A DNA stretch of 64,000 nt from JACVRW01 sp963803245 (lineage in GTDB: Bacteria > Actinomycetota > Thermoleophilia > Solirubrobacterales > Thermoleophilaceae), in assembly GCA_963803245.1 (NCBI GenBank), contig CAWDLI010000004.1:248001-312000 (forward strand), in the 5' to 3' direction. Of the stretch, positions 25,696 to 34,472 are shown one piece after another. Each line of letters opens with the position of its first letter. The stretch's first letter is position 1. The notes beneath the pieces were generated by a model. The model saw only the letters and a list, made by a program, of their open reading frames with translations. It ran no database searches and was not told the DNA's origin. The position numbers and the translations under genes are program-made.

Positions 25696-26766
25696 ATGCC
25701 CAGATGCCGCATCCTGCTTCTGTTCGTGCCGCTGGTGGCGGCCGCCTTGGCGGCCGGACCGCTCGGCGACTCCGCGCCGCGCGCGCAGACGAGTGCCAAT
25801 CCGCTCGCCGGGCTCAGGTTCTACGTTCAGCAGGACTCGCCGTCGTATCAGCAGTGGCAGGCCTACAGGCGTGCCGGCCAGACGCGCAAGGCGGATCTGA
25901 TCTGGAAGATCGCGCGCGAGCCCCGCGCTCTCTGGCTCGGCCGATTCACGCGGCCGAACTTCCGCGTGAAGGTGAGGCGGCTGATCGACCCCGCCCGGGC
26001 CGAGGGCACCGTTCCGATCTTCACCGTGCTCCGCGCTCAGGCCACGTCATGCGGTCCGGGCTACACCGGCGGCGGTCCTGCCGAGGACGCCCGCACCCGC
26101 GCCTGGTACGACGACCTGGCCGCCGCGATCGGGAACGACCGCGTGGTGATCGCCTTCGAGCCAGACTCGCTCGGCACGATCGACTGTCTCGCGCGGAGCA
26201 GCCGCGACGACCGCCTGCGCCTGCTGCGCTACGGGGTCACGGCACTATCGAAGCTGCCGAACGCGACCATCTACCTCGAGGCCGGCGCCTCGGACTGGGA
26301 GGCCGCGTCGCGCACCGCCAAGCAGCTGCGCGCGATCGGGATCGCGAAGGTGCAGGGCTTCCTGCTCAACGCCACCCACTACGACTGGACGAAGGCGAAC
26401 ACCCAGCACGGGCTCGACATCTCCCGGCGTGTCGGCGGCAAGCACTTCATCATCAACACGGCCGAGAACGGTCGCGGCCCGGTGCACTACAAGAGCGGCG
26501 GACGGCGCATCAACGTCTGGTGCAACCCCGGTCTCCGCGGGCTCGGGCCGGCTCCGACCACCAACACCTCGCACCCGAAGGTCGACGCCTACCTCTGGAT
26601 CAACCGGCCGGGCTTCGCGCAGTCCTGCCAGGGTCGCCCGATCGCCTGGTATCCGCCGCGCGCGCTGACCTACGCGCGCTACGCCACCAGCTGGGAGAAG
26701 CCGCCGCGCGGCGCGCGCTTCGGGCATCTCAAGCGCTACCCGCTCAGCGCGTTCGGGATTCCGTAG
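25696..26766 (+). CDS. Secreted GH6 family glycoside hydrolase
   Basis: This 356-residue protein from ATG 25696 has a signal peptide (ILLLFVPLVAAALAAGPLGD). It matches family GH6 cellulases (endoglucanase or cellobiohydrolase): IFTVLRAQATSCGPGYTGGG, VIAFEPDSLGTIDC with the catalytic-region Asp, ATIYLEAGASDWEAASRTA, INTAENGRGP and YLWINRPGFAQSC. GGAG is 11 bases upstream. It would cut beta-1,4-glucan outside the cell and pairs logically with the GH3 beta-glucosidase and the sugar dehydrogenase elsewhere in the window. Confidence 0.85.
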   Translation: MPRCRILLLFVPLVAAALAAGPLGDSAPRAQTSANPLAGLRFYVQQDSPSYQQWQAYRRAGQTRKADLIWKIAREPRALWLGRFTRPNFRVKVRRLIDPARAEGTVPIFTVLRAQATSCGPGYTGGGPAEDARTRAWYDDLAAAIGNDRVVIAFEPDSLGTIDCLARSSRDDRLRLLRYGVTALSKLPNATIYLEAGASDWEAASRTAKQLRAIGIAKVQGFLLNATHYDWTKANTQHGLDISRRVGGKHFIINTAENGRGPVHYKSGGRRINVWCNPGLRGLGPAPTTNTSHPKVDAYLWINRPGFAQSCQGRPIAWYPPRALTYARYATSWEKPPRGARFGHLKRYPLSAFGIP

Positions 26767-26770
26767 CCGG

Positions 26771-27625
26771 CTAGGCGAGCAGCGCCCGGCTCACGCGCTC
26801 CGGCGCCTCGAGCTGAGGCCAGTGCGACACGTCCTCGAGCGCCACGAAGGCCGCGTCCGGACGTCGCTCCCGGATGCGCTCGGCCATGTGCGCGCCCGAG
26901 ATCGGGTCGAGCATCCCCCAGACGAACGCGAGCGGGACCTCGGTCGCCTCGAGCGCGCCGGTCCAGCGCTGCTCGTGGCGCTCGCGGTCCTCGAGGTAGC
27001 GGATCAGGCGATAGGAGATGAGGTGGCCGTCGTCCCGGCTCATGGAGGCCCAGATGTCGGAGCTGTCGGCACTCGCGTCGAAGGAGTCGGCGAACGTGGC
27101 CTGAAGCCCGGCCACGAACAGCTCCTCGGTGGCCAGCGCGCTGATCTGGGGGCCCTGCTCCCGGTCGAGCAGCGCAAGCTGGATCGGCTGCGGGCGATGG
27201 ACGTCCGGGTAGAGGCCGCCGTTGAGGAGGTGGACCGCCTGGAGGTCGACGGCAAGCACACCATCGGCCCGCCGCGCCAGCAGCTCCTGGGCCACCGAGA
27301 CTGCGTAGTCGTGAGCGACCACGATCGTGGCGGTCACGCCTTCGTGCGCCCAGAGTGCCTCGACCAGGTCGGCCTGCTCGTGGAGCGAGTAGTCGTGCTC
27401 CGGCGGCTTGTCCGAAGCGCCGAAGCCGAGGAAGTCCGGCATCAGCAGCGAGTGGCGCTCGGCCAGCGCGGGGGCGATCTTGGCCCAGTCGTGCGACGAG
27501 CTCGGGAACCCGTGCAACAGCGACATCGGCGGCCCCGAGCCCATGCGGCGGACGAAGAGGTGCCGGCCCTCGTCGCCCAGCTCCACGCGCTCGCCGCCGG
27601 ACCACCAGCCCTGGATTCCGCTCAT
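26771..27625 (-). CDS. Alpha/beta hydrolase (epoxide hydrolase/dehalogenase-like)
   Basis: This 284-residue alpha/beta-hydrolase has HGFPSSSHDW for the oxyanion loop and VVAHDYAVSVAQ, where the nucleophile position is Asp rather than Ser. That is typical of epoxide hydrolases and haloalkane dehalogenases. The acid lies in WGMLDPISG and the base in DVSHWPQLEAPE. Its ATG overlaps the stop of the SRPBCC gene (ATGA at 27622-27625), so the two are translationally coupled. Confidence 0.85.
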   Translation of the reverse strand: MSGIQGWWSGGERVELGDEGRHLFVRRMGSGPPMSLLHGFPSSSHDWAKIAPALAERHSLLMPDFLGFGASDKPPEHDYSLHEQADLVEALWAHEGVTATIVVAHDYAVSVAQELLARRADGVLAVDLQAVHLLNGGLYPDVHRPQPIQLALLDREQGPQISALATEELFVAGLQATFADSFDASADSSDIWASMSRDDGHLISYRLIRYLEDRERHEQRWTGALEATEVPLAFVWGMLDPISGAHMAERIRERRPDAAFVALEDVSHWPQLEAPERVSRALLA

Positions 27626-28053
27626 GACTCGAGCACAGCCTTCAGCCGCGGAAAGGTCCGGTTGAGGTTCTGCTGGGTGTTGCGAGCGATCAGCGGCTGC
27701 AGCAGCCGCAGCGCGCCACCCGGGCGACCCGTGACCGAGAACTCGACGAGGCTCCCGCCGTCGTGCTCGTGGACGTCGAAGACGAGCGTGGTGGGGAACG
27801 GGCCGGCGGTGCTCTCGATCGTCACGCGGCTCGGAGGCCCGTGCTCCGTGATCCGCCAGTCGTATTGATACTCGCGCCCCATCGAGCGCAGCTTGGTCCG
27901 AATGGTGGTGCCCACCCCGATCGGCTCCGGTGACGTGAGCTCCTCGCTGTCCACGCTGTCGTCCCACTGCGGCCGGTTCCGCGCATCCTCGATGAATCTG
28001 AAGACCTCGTCGCGCGGACGAGCGATGACGACTGCTACCCGTCTGGTGAACAC
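27622..28053 (-). CDS. SRPBCC-family protein
   Basis: This 143-residue protein starts at GTG 28053. It has the START/Bet v 1-like fold of polyketide-cyclase-type proteins: VIARPRDEVFRFIEDARNRPQWD, then IGVGTTIRTKL, WRITEHGPPSRVTI and a C-terminal helix. Such proteins hold a hydrophobic ligand in a deep pocket. It is coupled to the downstream hydrolase, so the pair may act on the same hydrophobic compound. Confidence 0.8.
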   Translation of the reverse strand: MFTRRVAVVIARPRDEVFRFIEDARNRPQWDDSVDSEELTSPEPIGVGTTIRTKLRSMGREYQYDWRITEHGPPSRVTIESTAGPFPTTLVFDVHEHDGGSLVEFSVTGRPGGALRLLQPLIARNTQQNLNRTFPRLKAVLES

Positions 28054-28108
28054 GCGCGCGCAGCCTATCTCCTTGTAATCGGAATTCGCTCAGAGGATGC
28101 TGCGCGGT

Positions 28109-28852
28109 ATGAGACGCCTAGCCCTGGTCACGACACTCGCCCTGCTCGTATTCGCGCCGTCCGCCCATGCGGCCACGCCCCTGCCGGTGGGCGAGTCGCA
28201 CGGCGTGAGGGCGTACCGCGTTCATGGAGCGATCGTCGTGCGCTTCACCGACCGCGCGGCGCAGCTCTATCGCCGCATCGCCGGCAAGCGAGTGACCATC
28301 ACGTGCACCGAGCTGCCGGAGGACCGGAACACCGTGGGCATAGTCGGGGTTGGGAGCGGCAGCCAGACATTCCGGGCCGCCAAGCGGCGCCGCCCGTTCC
28401 GCACCGGCGACGCGACCCGCGGCACCGACTACTGCCGTGTGTGGCTCGCCGCTCGCACGGTCAAGCGCCATGGCGAGCGCCAGCGCCAGTCGCGCCGGCT
28501 GATCGTCTCGGTCTCACTCACCCAGGAAGGGGCCGTCTATCTCGACGAGCAGGAGAAGGCGTTGGCGCTCTTCGGCCTGCTGCTCTACGCCGGCGAGCAG
28601 GGCGACGGCAGCGCCTACCCCACCACCGCCGCGCTGCTCCAGGCCATCCATGACGCCGACGGGTCCGGGCGGATCGTCGCGCTCGCAAGCCCGGCCGACA
28701 CACCCGCGCCCGGCAGGATCGGGTACTACAGCGACGGCGCCCTTCACGTAGCCGTGGTGATCGTCTCTGGCTCCGGCCGGCGGCTGTTCATCGAGCACGA
28801 GAACGACGTCCTGCACACGAACATCGGCTACCCCTCCGGGATCTTCGACTAG
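28109..28852 (+). CDS. Secreted hypothetical protein
   Basis: This protein of about 247 residues has a signal peptide (LALVTTLALLVFAPSAHAA). The mature part has a beta-rich first half with two cysteines (VTITCTELPED, GTDYCRVWLAA) and a helical second half (QEKALALFGLLLYAGEQ, TTAALLQAIHDADG). I do not recognise the family. ATG 28109 is preferred over ATG 28097 because GAGGA is then properly spaced. Confidence 0.65.
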   Translation: MRRLALVTTLALLVFAPSAHAATPLPVGESHGVRAYRVHGAIVVRFTDRAAQLYRRIAGKRVTITCTELPEDRNTVGIVGVGSGSQTFRAAKRRRPFRTGDATRGTDYCRVWLAARTVKRHGERQRQSRRLIVSVSLTQEGAVYLDEQEKALALFGLLLYAGEQGDGSAYPTTAALLQAIHDADGSGRIVALASPADTPAPGRIGYYSDGALHVAVVIVSGSGRRLFIEHENDVLHTNIGYPSGIFD

Positions 28853-28855
28853 CCG

Positions 28856-29656
28856 CTACTCGTTCGGCGGTGACGCCGTTCCGCCGCATGGCTTGACCGC
28901 GAGGGCAGGCGCACACAGGGTGATCGGGCGGTAGCGCGAGCGCAGCTCGCGCGTGAAGCCCAGGATCGCCCTCGCCCGGCGCAGGGCCGTCAGGAACCTC
29001 CGCGCGTTCCGGAGCGCCTTGGCACGCGGCATGTCCCGGTACTCGCGCCTGTGGTTCGAGAGGTAGCGCCTCACCTCCGCGGCGGAGACCGGGCGCGCCG
29101 ACTCCAGCACGCCCCTCAGCAGGCGCAGCTGCAACAGCTCGAGCTCCGCGCGCACGAGCAGGTCCGCCTCGGTCAGGCCCGACTTGCGCAGGAAGCGCCG
29201 GTATGCGCGGCGGGACTTGAAGTTCCTGTCCCTCAGTTGCTCGAAGTAACGGCGCACCCGCTCGGGCTCCACGGTGATCTGCCGCACCGCGGCCTCCGCC
29301 CGGAACCAGCGACTCTGCACGAGGAAGGTCATCGTCCCACGCTGCGCCGAAGCGCCCCGATGCTCGCAGCGGCGCCGCAGCACGCGGCGAGGCGGCTTGC
29401 GTCCGGCCCTGCGAGCCCGGCGACGGTCGGCGGCGATGCAGCGCTCGTAGCGCGGGGGATCGACCACGCCGCGCTCCTCGCGCAAGGCGATCGCGTGCCA
29501 GTGGTCGAACTCCGCCTGCGGGATCGGCTCGGCGCCGACGAGGGCGACCGTACCCGCGGGGAGCGTCGGGGCCTGTGCACCCGCCTCGGAGGCGAAAACG
29601 CTCACGCTCAGCATCCCCATAGCGATCAGCAGCTTCAGAGCGCGCACTTCGCGCAC
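28856..29656 (-). CDS. SurA-N-like secreted protein, copy 2
   Basis: This 266-residue protein starts at GTG 29656, one base after the stop of its paralogue. After the signal peptide it follows the pattern of SurA/PpiC N-terminal chaperone domains: VALVGAEPIPQAEFDHWHAIA, ERCIAADRRRARR, MTFLVQSRWFRAEAAVRQI, EVRRYLSNHRREYRDMP. No PpiC isomerase domain follows. It probably acts as an extracytoplasmic chaperone-like or structural protein. The chain is very Arg-rich. Confidence 0.65.
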   Translation of the reverse strand: MREVRALKLLIAMGMLSVSVFASEAGAQAPTLPAGTVALVGAEPIPQAEFDHWHAIALREERGVVDPPRYERCIAADRRRARRAGRKPPRRVLRRRCEHRGASAQRGTMTFLVQSRWFRAEAAVRQITVEPERVRRYFEQLRDRNFKSRRAYRRFLRKSGLTEADLLVRAELELLQLRLLRGVLESARPVSAAEVRRYLSNHRREYRDMPRAKALRNARRFLTALRRARAILGFTRELRSRYRPITLCAPALAVKPCGGTASPPNE

Positions 29657-29657
29657 C

Positions 29658-30437
29658 CTACCCGGCCGTACTGCCGCACTCGGCCACCACGTAGCCCGGT
29701 GCGCACACTGTCATCCCCCGAGAGCGGGAACGGAACTCTTCGACGAAGGTGCCGATCACGCGCATCTGGCGCCTGGCCGTGAGCAGCCCTCGCACGATTC
29801 GGAGCGCCCTGCGCCGTGGCTTGCCGCGATACGCCCGCCGGTGCTCGGCGTAGTAGCGCCTCACGTCATCGCCCGTGACGGGCGGGGCCGCGCGGACCAC
29901 CGTGGCGGTGATGCGCTGCTGCAGGATGTCGAGCTCCACCCGGACGAGGAGTTCCACCTCTCTGAATCCCGTTGCGCGGAGAAAGCGGCGGTATGCGCGT
30001 CGCGACTCGAAGGACGCGCTCCGCTGGCGATTGAACGACCGGCGCACTCGCTCGGGAGTCACGGCGATCCCGCGAGCGGCCGCCTCGTGACGGACCCACC
30101 GCCCCTGCACGAGGAAGGACATCGTCTCGCGTCGCGCCGATTCGTGGCGCCGTTCGCAGCGTTTCCGCAGGAGCCGGCGGGGCGGCGTGCGCCCTGCCCT
30201 GCGCGCCCGGCGGCGCTCCGCGGCGATGCAGCGCTCGAACCCCGGCGGGTCCGTTGCGCCGGGCCCGCCTCGCAGCGCGATCGCGAGCCAGCGATCGAAC
30301 TCCGCCTGCGGAATCGGATCCGTGCCCACCAGCGCGACCGCGCCGGGCGGGAGTGGCGGCTGCTGCGCGCTGGCGGGACTGTCGAGAGCCACTGTGCTCA
30401 GCGATGCCGCAACGCTCAGCACGAGCAGAGTGCGCAT
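29658..30437 (-). CDS. SurA-N-like secreted protein, copy 1
   Basis: This 259-residue protein has a signal peptide ending near DSPASAQ, then VALVGTDPIPQAEFDRWLAIA, FERCIAAERRRARR, MSFLVQGRWVRHEAAARGI and DVRRYYAEHRRAYRGKP. It aligns along its whole length with the next gene, so the two are a tandem duplication. Both keep the same two pairs of cysteines. Like its partner it has the SurA-N chaperone pattern but no isomerase domain. Confidence 0.65.
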   Translation of the reverse strand: MRTLLVLSVAASLSTVALDSPASAQQPPLPPGAVALVGTDPIPQAEFDRWLAIALRGGPGATDPPGFERCIAAERRRARRAGRTPPRRLLRKRCERRHESARRETMSFLVQGRWVRHEAAARGIAVTPERVRRSFNRQRSASFESRRAYRRFLRATGFREVELLVRVELDILQQRITATVVRAAPPVTGDDVRRYYAEHRRAYRGKPRRRALRIVRGLLTARRQMRVIGTFVEEFRSRSRGMTVCAPGYVVAECGSTAG

Positions 30438-30460
30438 TGCTGCGCACCCTACCCCGGGTC

Positions 30461-30832
30461 CTACCGCTCCTGCAGCACCGACAGGATGTTCCCGGCGGGA
30501 TCCTTGAACCAGGCGATGTAGGGACCCTCGCCCCGGGCGATCCCGCGCTCGTCCTGCTCGAAGCCGTCGTAGCGCTCGAAGCTCACGCCACGCCCCGCCA
30601 ACCCGTCCACGGCCTCGTCGATGTCGTCCACCGGGAAGTTGAGGATCGTGTAGTTACCCGGCTCGAGGTCTGGCTTCGGGTAGATCATCGTCGGACGGTC
30701 GCCTGCCAGGTGCAGCGTCAGGAGGCCGTTCTCCTCCGAGGTCTCGAGACCGAGCGTCTCGCCGTAGAACTCGCGCGCCTTGTCCATGTCATCGACGGCG
30801 AATCCGCTGAATGCCTTCGTGTTCTTGAACAT
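30461..30832 (-). CDS. VOC-family (glyoxalase-like) protein
   Basis: This 123-residue protein has two beta-alpha-beta-beta-beta modules: FSGFAVDDMDKAREFYGETLGLE, then NFPVDDIDEAVDGLAGRGV and YIAWFKDPAGNILSVLQ. This is a vicinal-oxygen-chelate fold as in glyoxalase and bleomycin-resistance proteins. The last Glu of a full metal site is replaced by Ser (NILSVLQ), so metal catalysis is doubtful. It lies next to the ECF sigma gene on the same strand. Confidence 0.85.
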   Translation of the reverse strand: MFKNTKAFSGFAVDDMDKAREFYGETLGLETSEENGLLTLHLAGDRPTMIYPKPDLEPGNYTILNFPVDDIDEAVDGLAGRGVSFERYDGFEQDERGIARGEGPYIAWFKDPAGNILSVLQER

Positions 30833-30861
30833 GACCTACAGACCGCCGCGAGGCCCGAAAC

Positions 30862-31977
30862 TCATCGGTCGATTCGGTCGGGGAGGCCGAAGCGCTCGAA
30901 GTCGGCCGCCTTGGCCGGGTCCACGGGCTGTTCCGGCCAGCGCTCGTAGAAGAGGAGGTCGCTGCTGAGCGTGGAGCGGTTGATGAACGAGGTGATCTGC
31001 CCGATCCGGTCGCCTTGGAAGGTCATCACGTCCAGCGCGAACGGGCGGAAGCACTGGTCGGGCTCGTACCAGGCATAGCTGCCCACCGCCGGCTGGCCGT
31101 TCGCGCGCGTGGGCACGTGGCGCCACCGCCAGTCGCCCGACAGCGGCCCGTAGTGCATGAAGCCGCGGAGCGCCTCGTGGCCGCTGAACCAGGCTGCGAG
31201 CGGCGGCATGGACCAGGCCGCGTCCTCGGCGAGCAGCTCAAGCACGGCCTCCACGTCACCCCGTTGCATGGCGTCCATGTAGCCCTCCACGAGCTCGCTC
31301 AGCCGCTCGTCGCCGAGTGCGCGCAGCGTGGCCTGCTGGCTCAGCTCGGGCGCATCGTCGTCGATCGTCTTGCGGGCGCGCTGGAGGGCGCTGTTGACCG
31401 AGGCGACCGTTGTGTCCAGCGAATCGGCGACCTCGCGCGCGGAGAAGCCGAGCACCTCGCGCAGGATCAGGGCGGCGCGCTGGTTTGCCGGCAGATGCTG
31501 GAGCGCCGCCACGAACGCCAGCTCGACGCTCTCGCGCAGCTCGTAACGGGCCTCGGGGCCGGCGGGGCCGTCCTCCAGCCCGAGGCCCTCGTCCGGATAG
31601 GGATCCACCCAGACCGTCTCGGCCGGTGGCAGTCCGATTCCGTCGTGCGGGTCGGTGGACGGGCCGTAGTCGAGCGGGAGCACCCGCTGCTTGGGCCGGC
31701 GGGCGATCAGATTGAGGCTGCTGTTGGTGGCGATCGTGTAGAGCCACGAGCGGAACGAGCTGCGCCCCTCGAACCGGGCCAGCCCGCGCCAGGCACGCAG
31801 GGAGGCGTCCTGCAGCGCGTCCTCGGCATCCTGGACCGAGCCGAGCATCCGGTAGCAGTGCGCGTGCAGCTCCGAGCGATACGAAGCCAGCAGGCGGCCG
31901 AACGCAGCCTCGTCGCCGTCGCGGGCCGCCACAAGCAGCCGCGGCTCGTCCGTCTCGCGCGTGGAGGGCGTGGCCAT
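30862..31977 (-). CDS. ECF sigma factor with C-terminal SnoaL-like domain
   Basis: This 371-residue protein has sigma-70 region 2 (YRSELHAHCYRMLGSVQDAED, FRSWLYTIATNSSL), region 4 (LPANQRAALILREVLGFSAR, DTTVASVNSALQRAR), and a C-terminal NTF2/SnoaL-like domain (about residues 235-350). ECF groups of this build have no separate anti-sigma factor; the tail senses and regulates. ATG 31977 is the family-like start. It is divergent from the VOC gene at 32055, a possible target. Confidence 0.9.
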   Translation of the reverse strand: MATPSTRETDEPRLLVAARDGDEAAFGRLLASYRSELHAHCYRMLGSVQDAEDALQDASLRAWRGLARFEGRSSFRSWLYTIATNSSLNLIARRPKQRVLPLDYGPSTDPHDGIGLPPAETVWVDPYPDEGLGLEDGPAGPEARYELRESVELAFVAALQHLPANQRAALILREVLGFSAREVADSLDTTVASVNSALQRARKTIDDDAPELSQQATLRALGDERLSELVEGYMDAMQRGDVEAVLELLAEDAAWSMPPLAAWFSGHEALRGFMHYGPLSGDWRWRHVPTRANGQPAVGSYAWYEPDQCFRPFALDVMTFQGDRIGQITSFINRSTLSSDLLFYERWPEQPVDPAKAADFERFGLPDRIDR

Positions 31978-32054
31978 GCCACCGGCAGGGTAGACCCCTC
32001 CTGACGCCGACCGATTAGTTCCGCGCTCGGCGCGGGTCACAAGGGCAGGACGTG

Positions 32055-32423
32055 ATGCCCGACTTTTCCACACCCGTAGTGCACCTCGAGCTGCACACCG
32101 GCGACCTGCCGGAGGCCGAGGCCCTGTACAGGAGCCTCTGCGGCTGGCGCGCGGAGCGGATCCATGTGGCCTCGGGCTCATACCTCTCGCTCGAGCTGGG
32201 AGACGGATTCGGCGGCGGCATCGTAGAGTGTGAGACGCGCCGCCCGGTTTGGTTGCCTTACGTAGAGGTCACGGCGATCAGCGAGGCCACGGAGCGTGCC
32301 CGCGCGCTGGGAGCGGGGGTGCTGCTCGAGCCACGCGAAGGCCCGGCCGGCTGGCGCAGCGTGGTGGGCACGCCCGCGGGTGGCGAGATCGCCTTCTGGC
32401 AGCCGAAGCGACCTCACCGATGA
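32055..32423 (+). CDS. VOC-family (glyoxalase-like) protein
   Basis: This 122-residue protein starts at ATG 32055 behind GGGCAGGA. The pattern VVHLELHTGDLPEAEALYRSLCGW followed by VEVTAISEATERARALGAGV and GTPAGGEIAFWQPK gives the paired modules of a vicinal-oxygen-chelate protein. The ligand is unknown. It is divergent from the SnoaL-tailed ECF sigma gene and the first gene ahead of an MFS exporter. Confidence 0.85.
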   Translation: MPDFSTPVVHLELHTGDLPEAEALYRSLCGWRAERIHVASGSYLSLELGDGFGGGIVECETRRPVWLPYVEVTAISEATERARALGAGVLLEPREGPAGWRSVVGTPAGGEIAFWQPKRPHR

Positions 32424-32482
32424 GATCGGTGGCTTCGGGTGGTCTCTAACGTGAAACGGCTATGACACAGGAGACGGCACTG

Positions 32483-33967
32483 ATGAGTGAGCAGGTGACG
32501 GACCGAAACCGCTGGATTGCGCTCTACGTGCTCTGCGCGGGAGTCCTGATGATCGTTCTCGACGTGACCGTCGTGAACGTCGCGTTGCCGTCGATCCAGG
32601 ACGACCTCGGCTTCTCGCAGGCGAGCCTCGCCTGGGTGGTCAACGCCTACCTGATCAGCTTCGGCGGGCTGCTGTTGCTCTCCGGGCGCTTCGGCGACCT
32701 GATCGGGCGCAAGGACGTCTTCATGGCGGGCCTCCTGGTCTTCACCCTGGCCTCGATTCTGTGCGGCGCCGCCCAGAGCCAGGGCATGCTGGTGGTGGCG
32801 CGCTTCATCCAGGGCATCGGCGGCGCCATGACGTCGGCGGTCGTGCTCGGGATGATCGTGACGATGTTCCCGGCCCCGCGCGACCAGGCCAAGGCCATCG
32901 GCGTCTACGGCTTCGTGGCCTCGGCGGGCGGCACGGTCGGCCTGCTTGCCGGCGGCGTGCTGACCCAGGCGATCAACTGGCACTGGATCTTCTTCATCAA
33001 CATCCCGATCGGTGTGGCCACCGCCGCGCTGGCGTGGCGACTCATCGAGCGCGACAAGGGGATCGGACTCAGCGAGGGCGCAGACGTGCCCGGCGCGGTG
33101 CTCATCACCGCCTCGCTGATGCTCGGCGTCTACACGATCGTCAAGCCGGCGGCCGACGATGGCTGGGGCGCGCCGACCACGCTCCTGCTCGGCGCGATCT
33201 CGGTGGTGCTGCTGGCCGCGTTCATCCTGCGCGAGGCCACGGCTCGCACACCCCTCATCCCTCTGCGGATCTTCCGGTCGCGGAACCTGACGGGCGCGAA
33301 CATCGTCCAGCCGCTGCTCGTGGCCGGGATGTTCGGCCTCTTCTTCATGGGAGCGCTCTACATGGAGCGCGTGCTCGGCTACGACCCGCTTCAGATCGGC
33401 TTCGCGTTCCTGCCGGCCACACTCGTCATGGGAACGCTCTCGCTGCGCTACGCCGAGCCCCTGATCACGCGCTTCGGGGCCAAGACCACGCTGCTGCCCG
33501 GGCTCGTCCTGATAGCGATCGGCCTGGCGTTGTTCACCCGCGCGCCGGTGGACGGCAATTACTTCGAGAACATCCTGCCGGTGATGCTCGTGCTGGCCGC
33601 CGGCATTGGCGTGTCGTTCCCTGCCCTGATGACGCTTGCGATGTCGGGGGCCACGCAGGAGGACGCGGGCCTCGCCTCCGGCCTCGTGAACACGACCGCG
33701 CAGGTGGGGGGCGCACTCGGCCTCGCCGTTCTCGCCACCCTGTCCACCACGCGCACCGACAACCTCCTGGCCGAAGGAGAGTCCAGGGCGCAGGCACTCG
33801 TCGACGGATATCACCTCGCGTTCTGGATCGGTGCCGCTCTGGTCGTGCTCGCCTTCGCGATCGCGGTGACGGTCTTGAAGCAGGAGCCGACCGTGTCCGA
33901 GGCGGAGGCCCAGGGCGCGGGCGAGGACCAGCAGGTGCGGGCCGAACCCGCCTCCGAAGCCGCCTAG
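32483..33967 (+). CDS. DHA2-type MFS drug exporter (EmrB/QacA-like)
   Basis: This protein of about 494 residues has 14 predicted membrane helices. Motif A is GRFGDLIGRKDVF, motif B is VVARFIQGIGGAM, and motif C is GFVASAGGTVGLLAGG. The N-terminal DVTVVNVALP motif (D1) is typical of the 14-helix drug:H+ antiporters. ATG 32483 is preferred because AGGAG lies eight bases before it; ATG 32462 has no ribosome site. Confidence 0.9.
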   Translation: MSEQVTDRNRWIALYVLCAGVLMIVLDVTVVNVALPSIQDDLGFSQASLAWVVNAYLISFGGLLLLSGRFGDLIGRKDVFMAGLLVFTLASILCGAAQSQGMLVVARFIQGIGGAMTSAVVLGMIVTMFPAPRDQAKAIGVYGFVASAGGTVGLLAGGVLTQAINWHWIFFINIPIGVATAALAWRLIERDKGIGLSEGADVPGAVLITASLMLGVYTIVKPAADDGWGAPTTLLLGAISVVLLAAFILREATARTPLIPLRIFRSRNLTGANIVQPLLVAGMFGLFFMGALYMERVLGYDPLQIGFAFLPATLVMGTLSLRYAEPLITRFGAKTTLLPGLVLIAIGLALFTRAPVDGNYFENILPVMLVLAAGIGVSFPALMTLAMSGATQEDAGLASGLVNTTAQVGGALGLAVLATLSTTRTDNLLAEGESRAQALVDGYHLAFWIGAALVVLAFAIAVTVLKQEPTVSEAEAQGAGEDQQVRAEPASEAA

Positions 33968-33968
33968 C

Positions 33969-34472
33969 GTGTTCGCAGTGCTGGTGACCGGTCCGCCCGG
34001 CTCGGGCAAGACGGTCACGTTCACGGCGCTATGCGATGCGCTGGCCGGGGACCAGGTCCCGCACGCCGGCGGCGACGTGGATGAGCTCGCGTGGGCCTTC
34101 CCGTTCCCGGACCTCGCGGGCCGCTGCGAGCACCTGCGCGCCTGGAGCGAGTCGCATGCGCGGGCCGGCGCGACCCTCCTGGTCGTGGCCGAGGTGATCG
34201 AGTCCGACGCGCACCTGACGGACGTGCTCGCCGCGCTCGGCGCCGACGACCACCTGCTGGTGCGGCTCGAAGCGGAGCCGGAAACCCTGCGCCGGCGCAT
34301 CATCGCCCGCGAGCCCGAGGGCTGGTTCGGGCTCGACCACCTGCTGAACGAGATGGAGCAGCTCCACAGCTCCATGCCCGCGCTCGAGGGCGTTCACCTG
34401 GTGATGGACACCGAGCGCCTGACCACGGCGCAGGTCACCGAGGCGATCCGCGCCGCCCTGCCGGACCGGTAG
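33969..34472 (+). CDS. P-loop kinase-like protein
   Basis: This 167-residue protein starts at GTG 33969, two bases after the exporter stop. It has Walker A GPPGSGKT at residues 8-15 and a helical lid with LRRRIIAREPEGWFGLDHL. This resembles small adenylate- or shikimate-kinase-like proteins that phosphorylate a metabolite. The substrate is unknown. The 3' end overlaps the convergent hydrolase gene by 38 bases. Confidence 0.8.
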   Translation: MFAVLVTGPPGSGKTVTFTALCDALAGDQVPHAGGDVDELAWAFPFPDLAGRCEHLRAWSESHARAGATLLVVAEVIESDAHLTDVLAALGADDHLLVRLEAEPETLRRRIIAREPEGWFGLDHLLNEMEQLHSSMPALEGVHLVMDTERLTTAQVTEAIRAALPDR

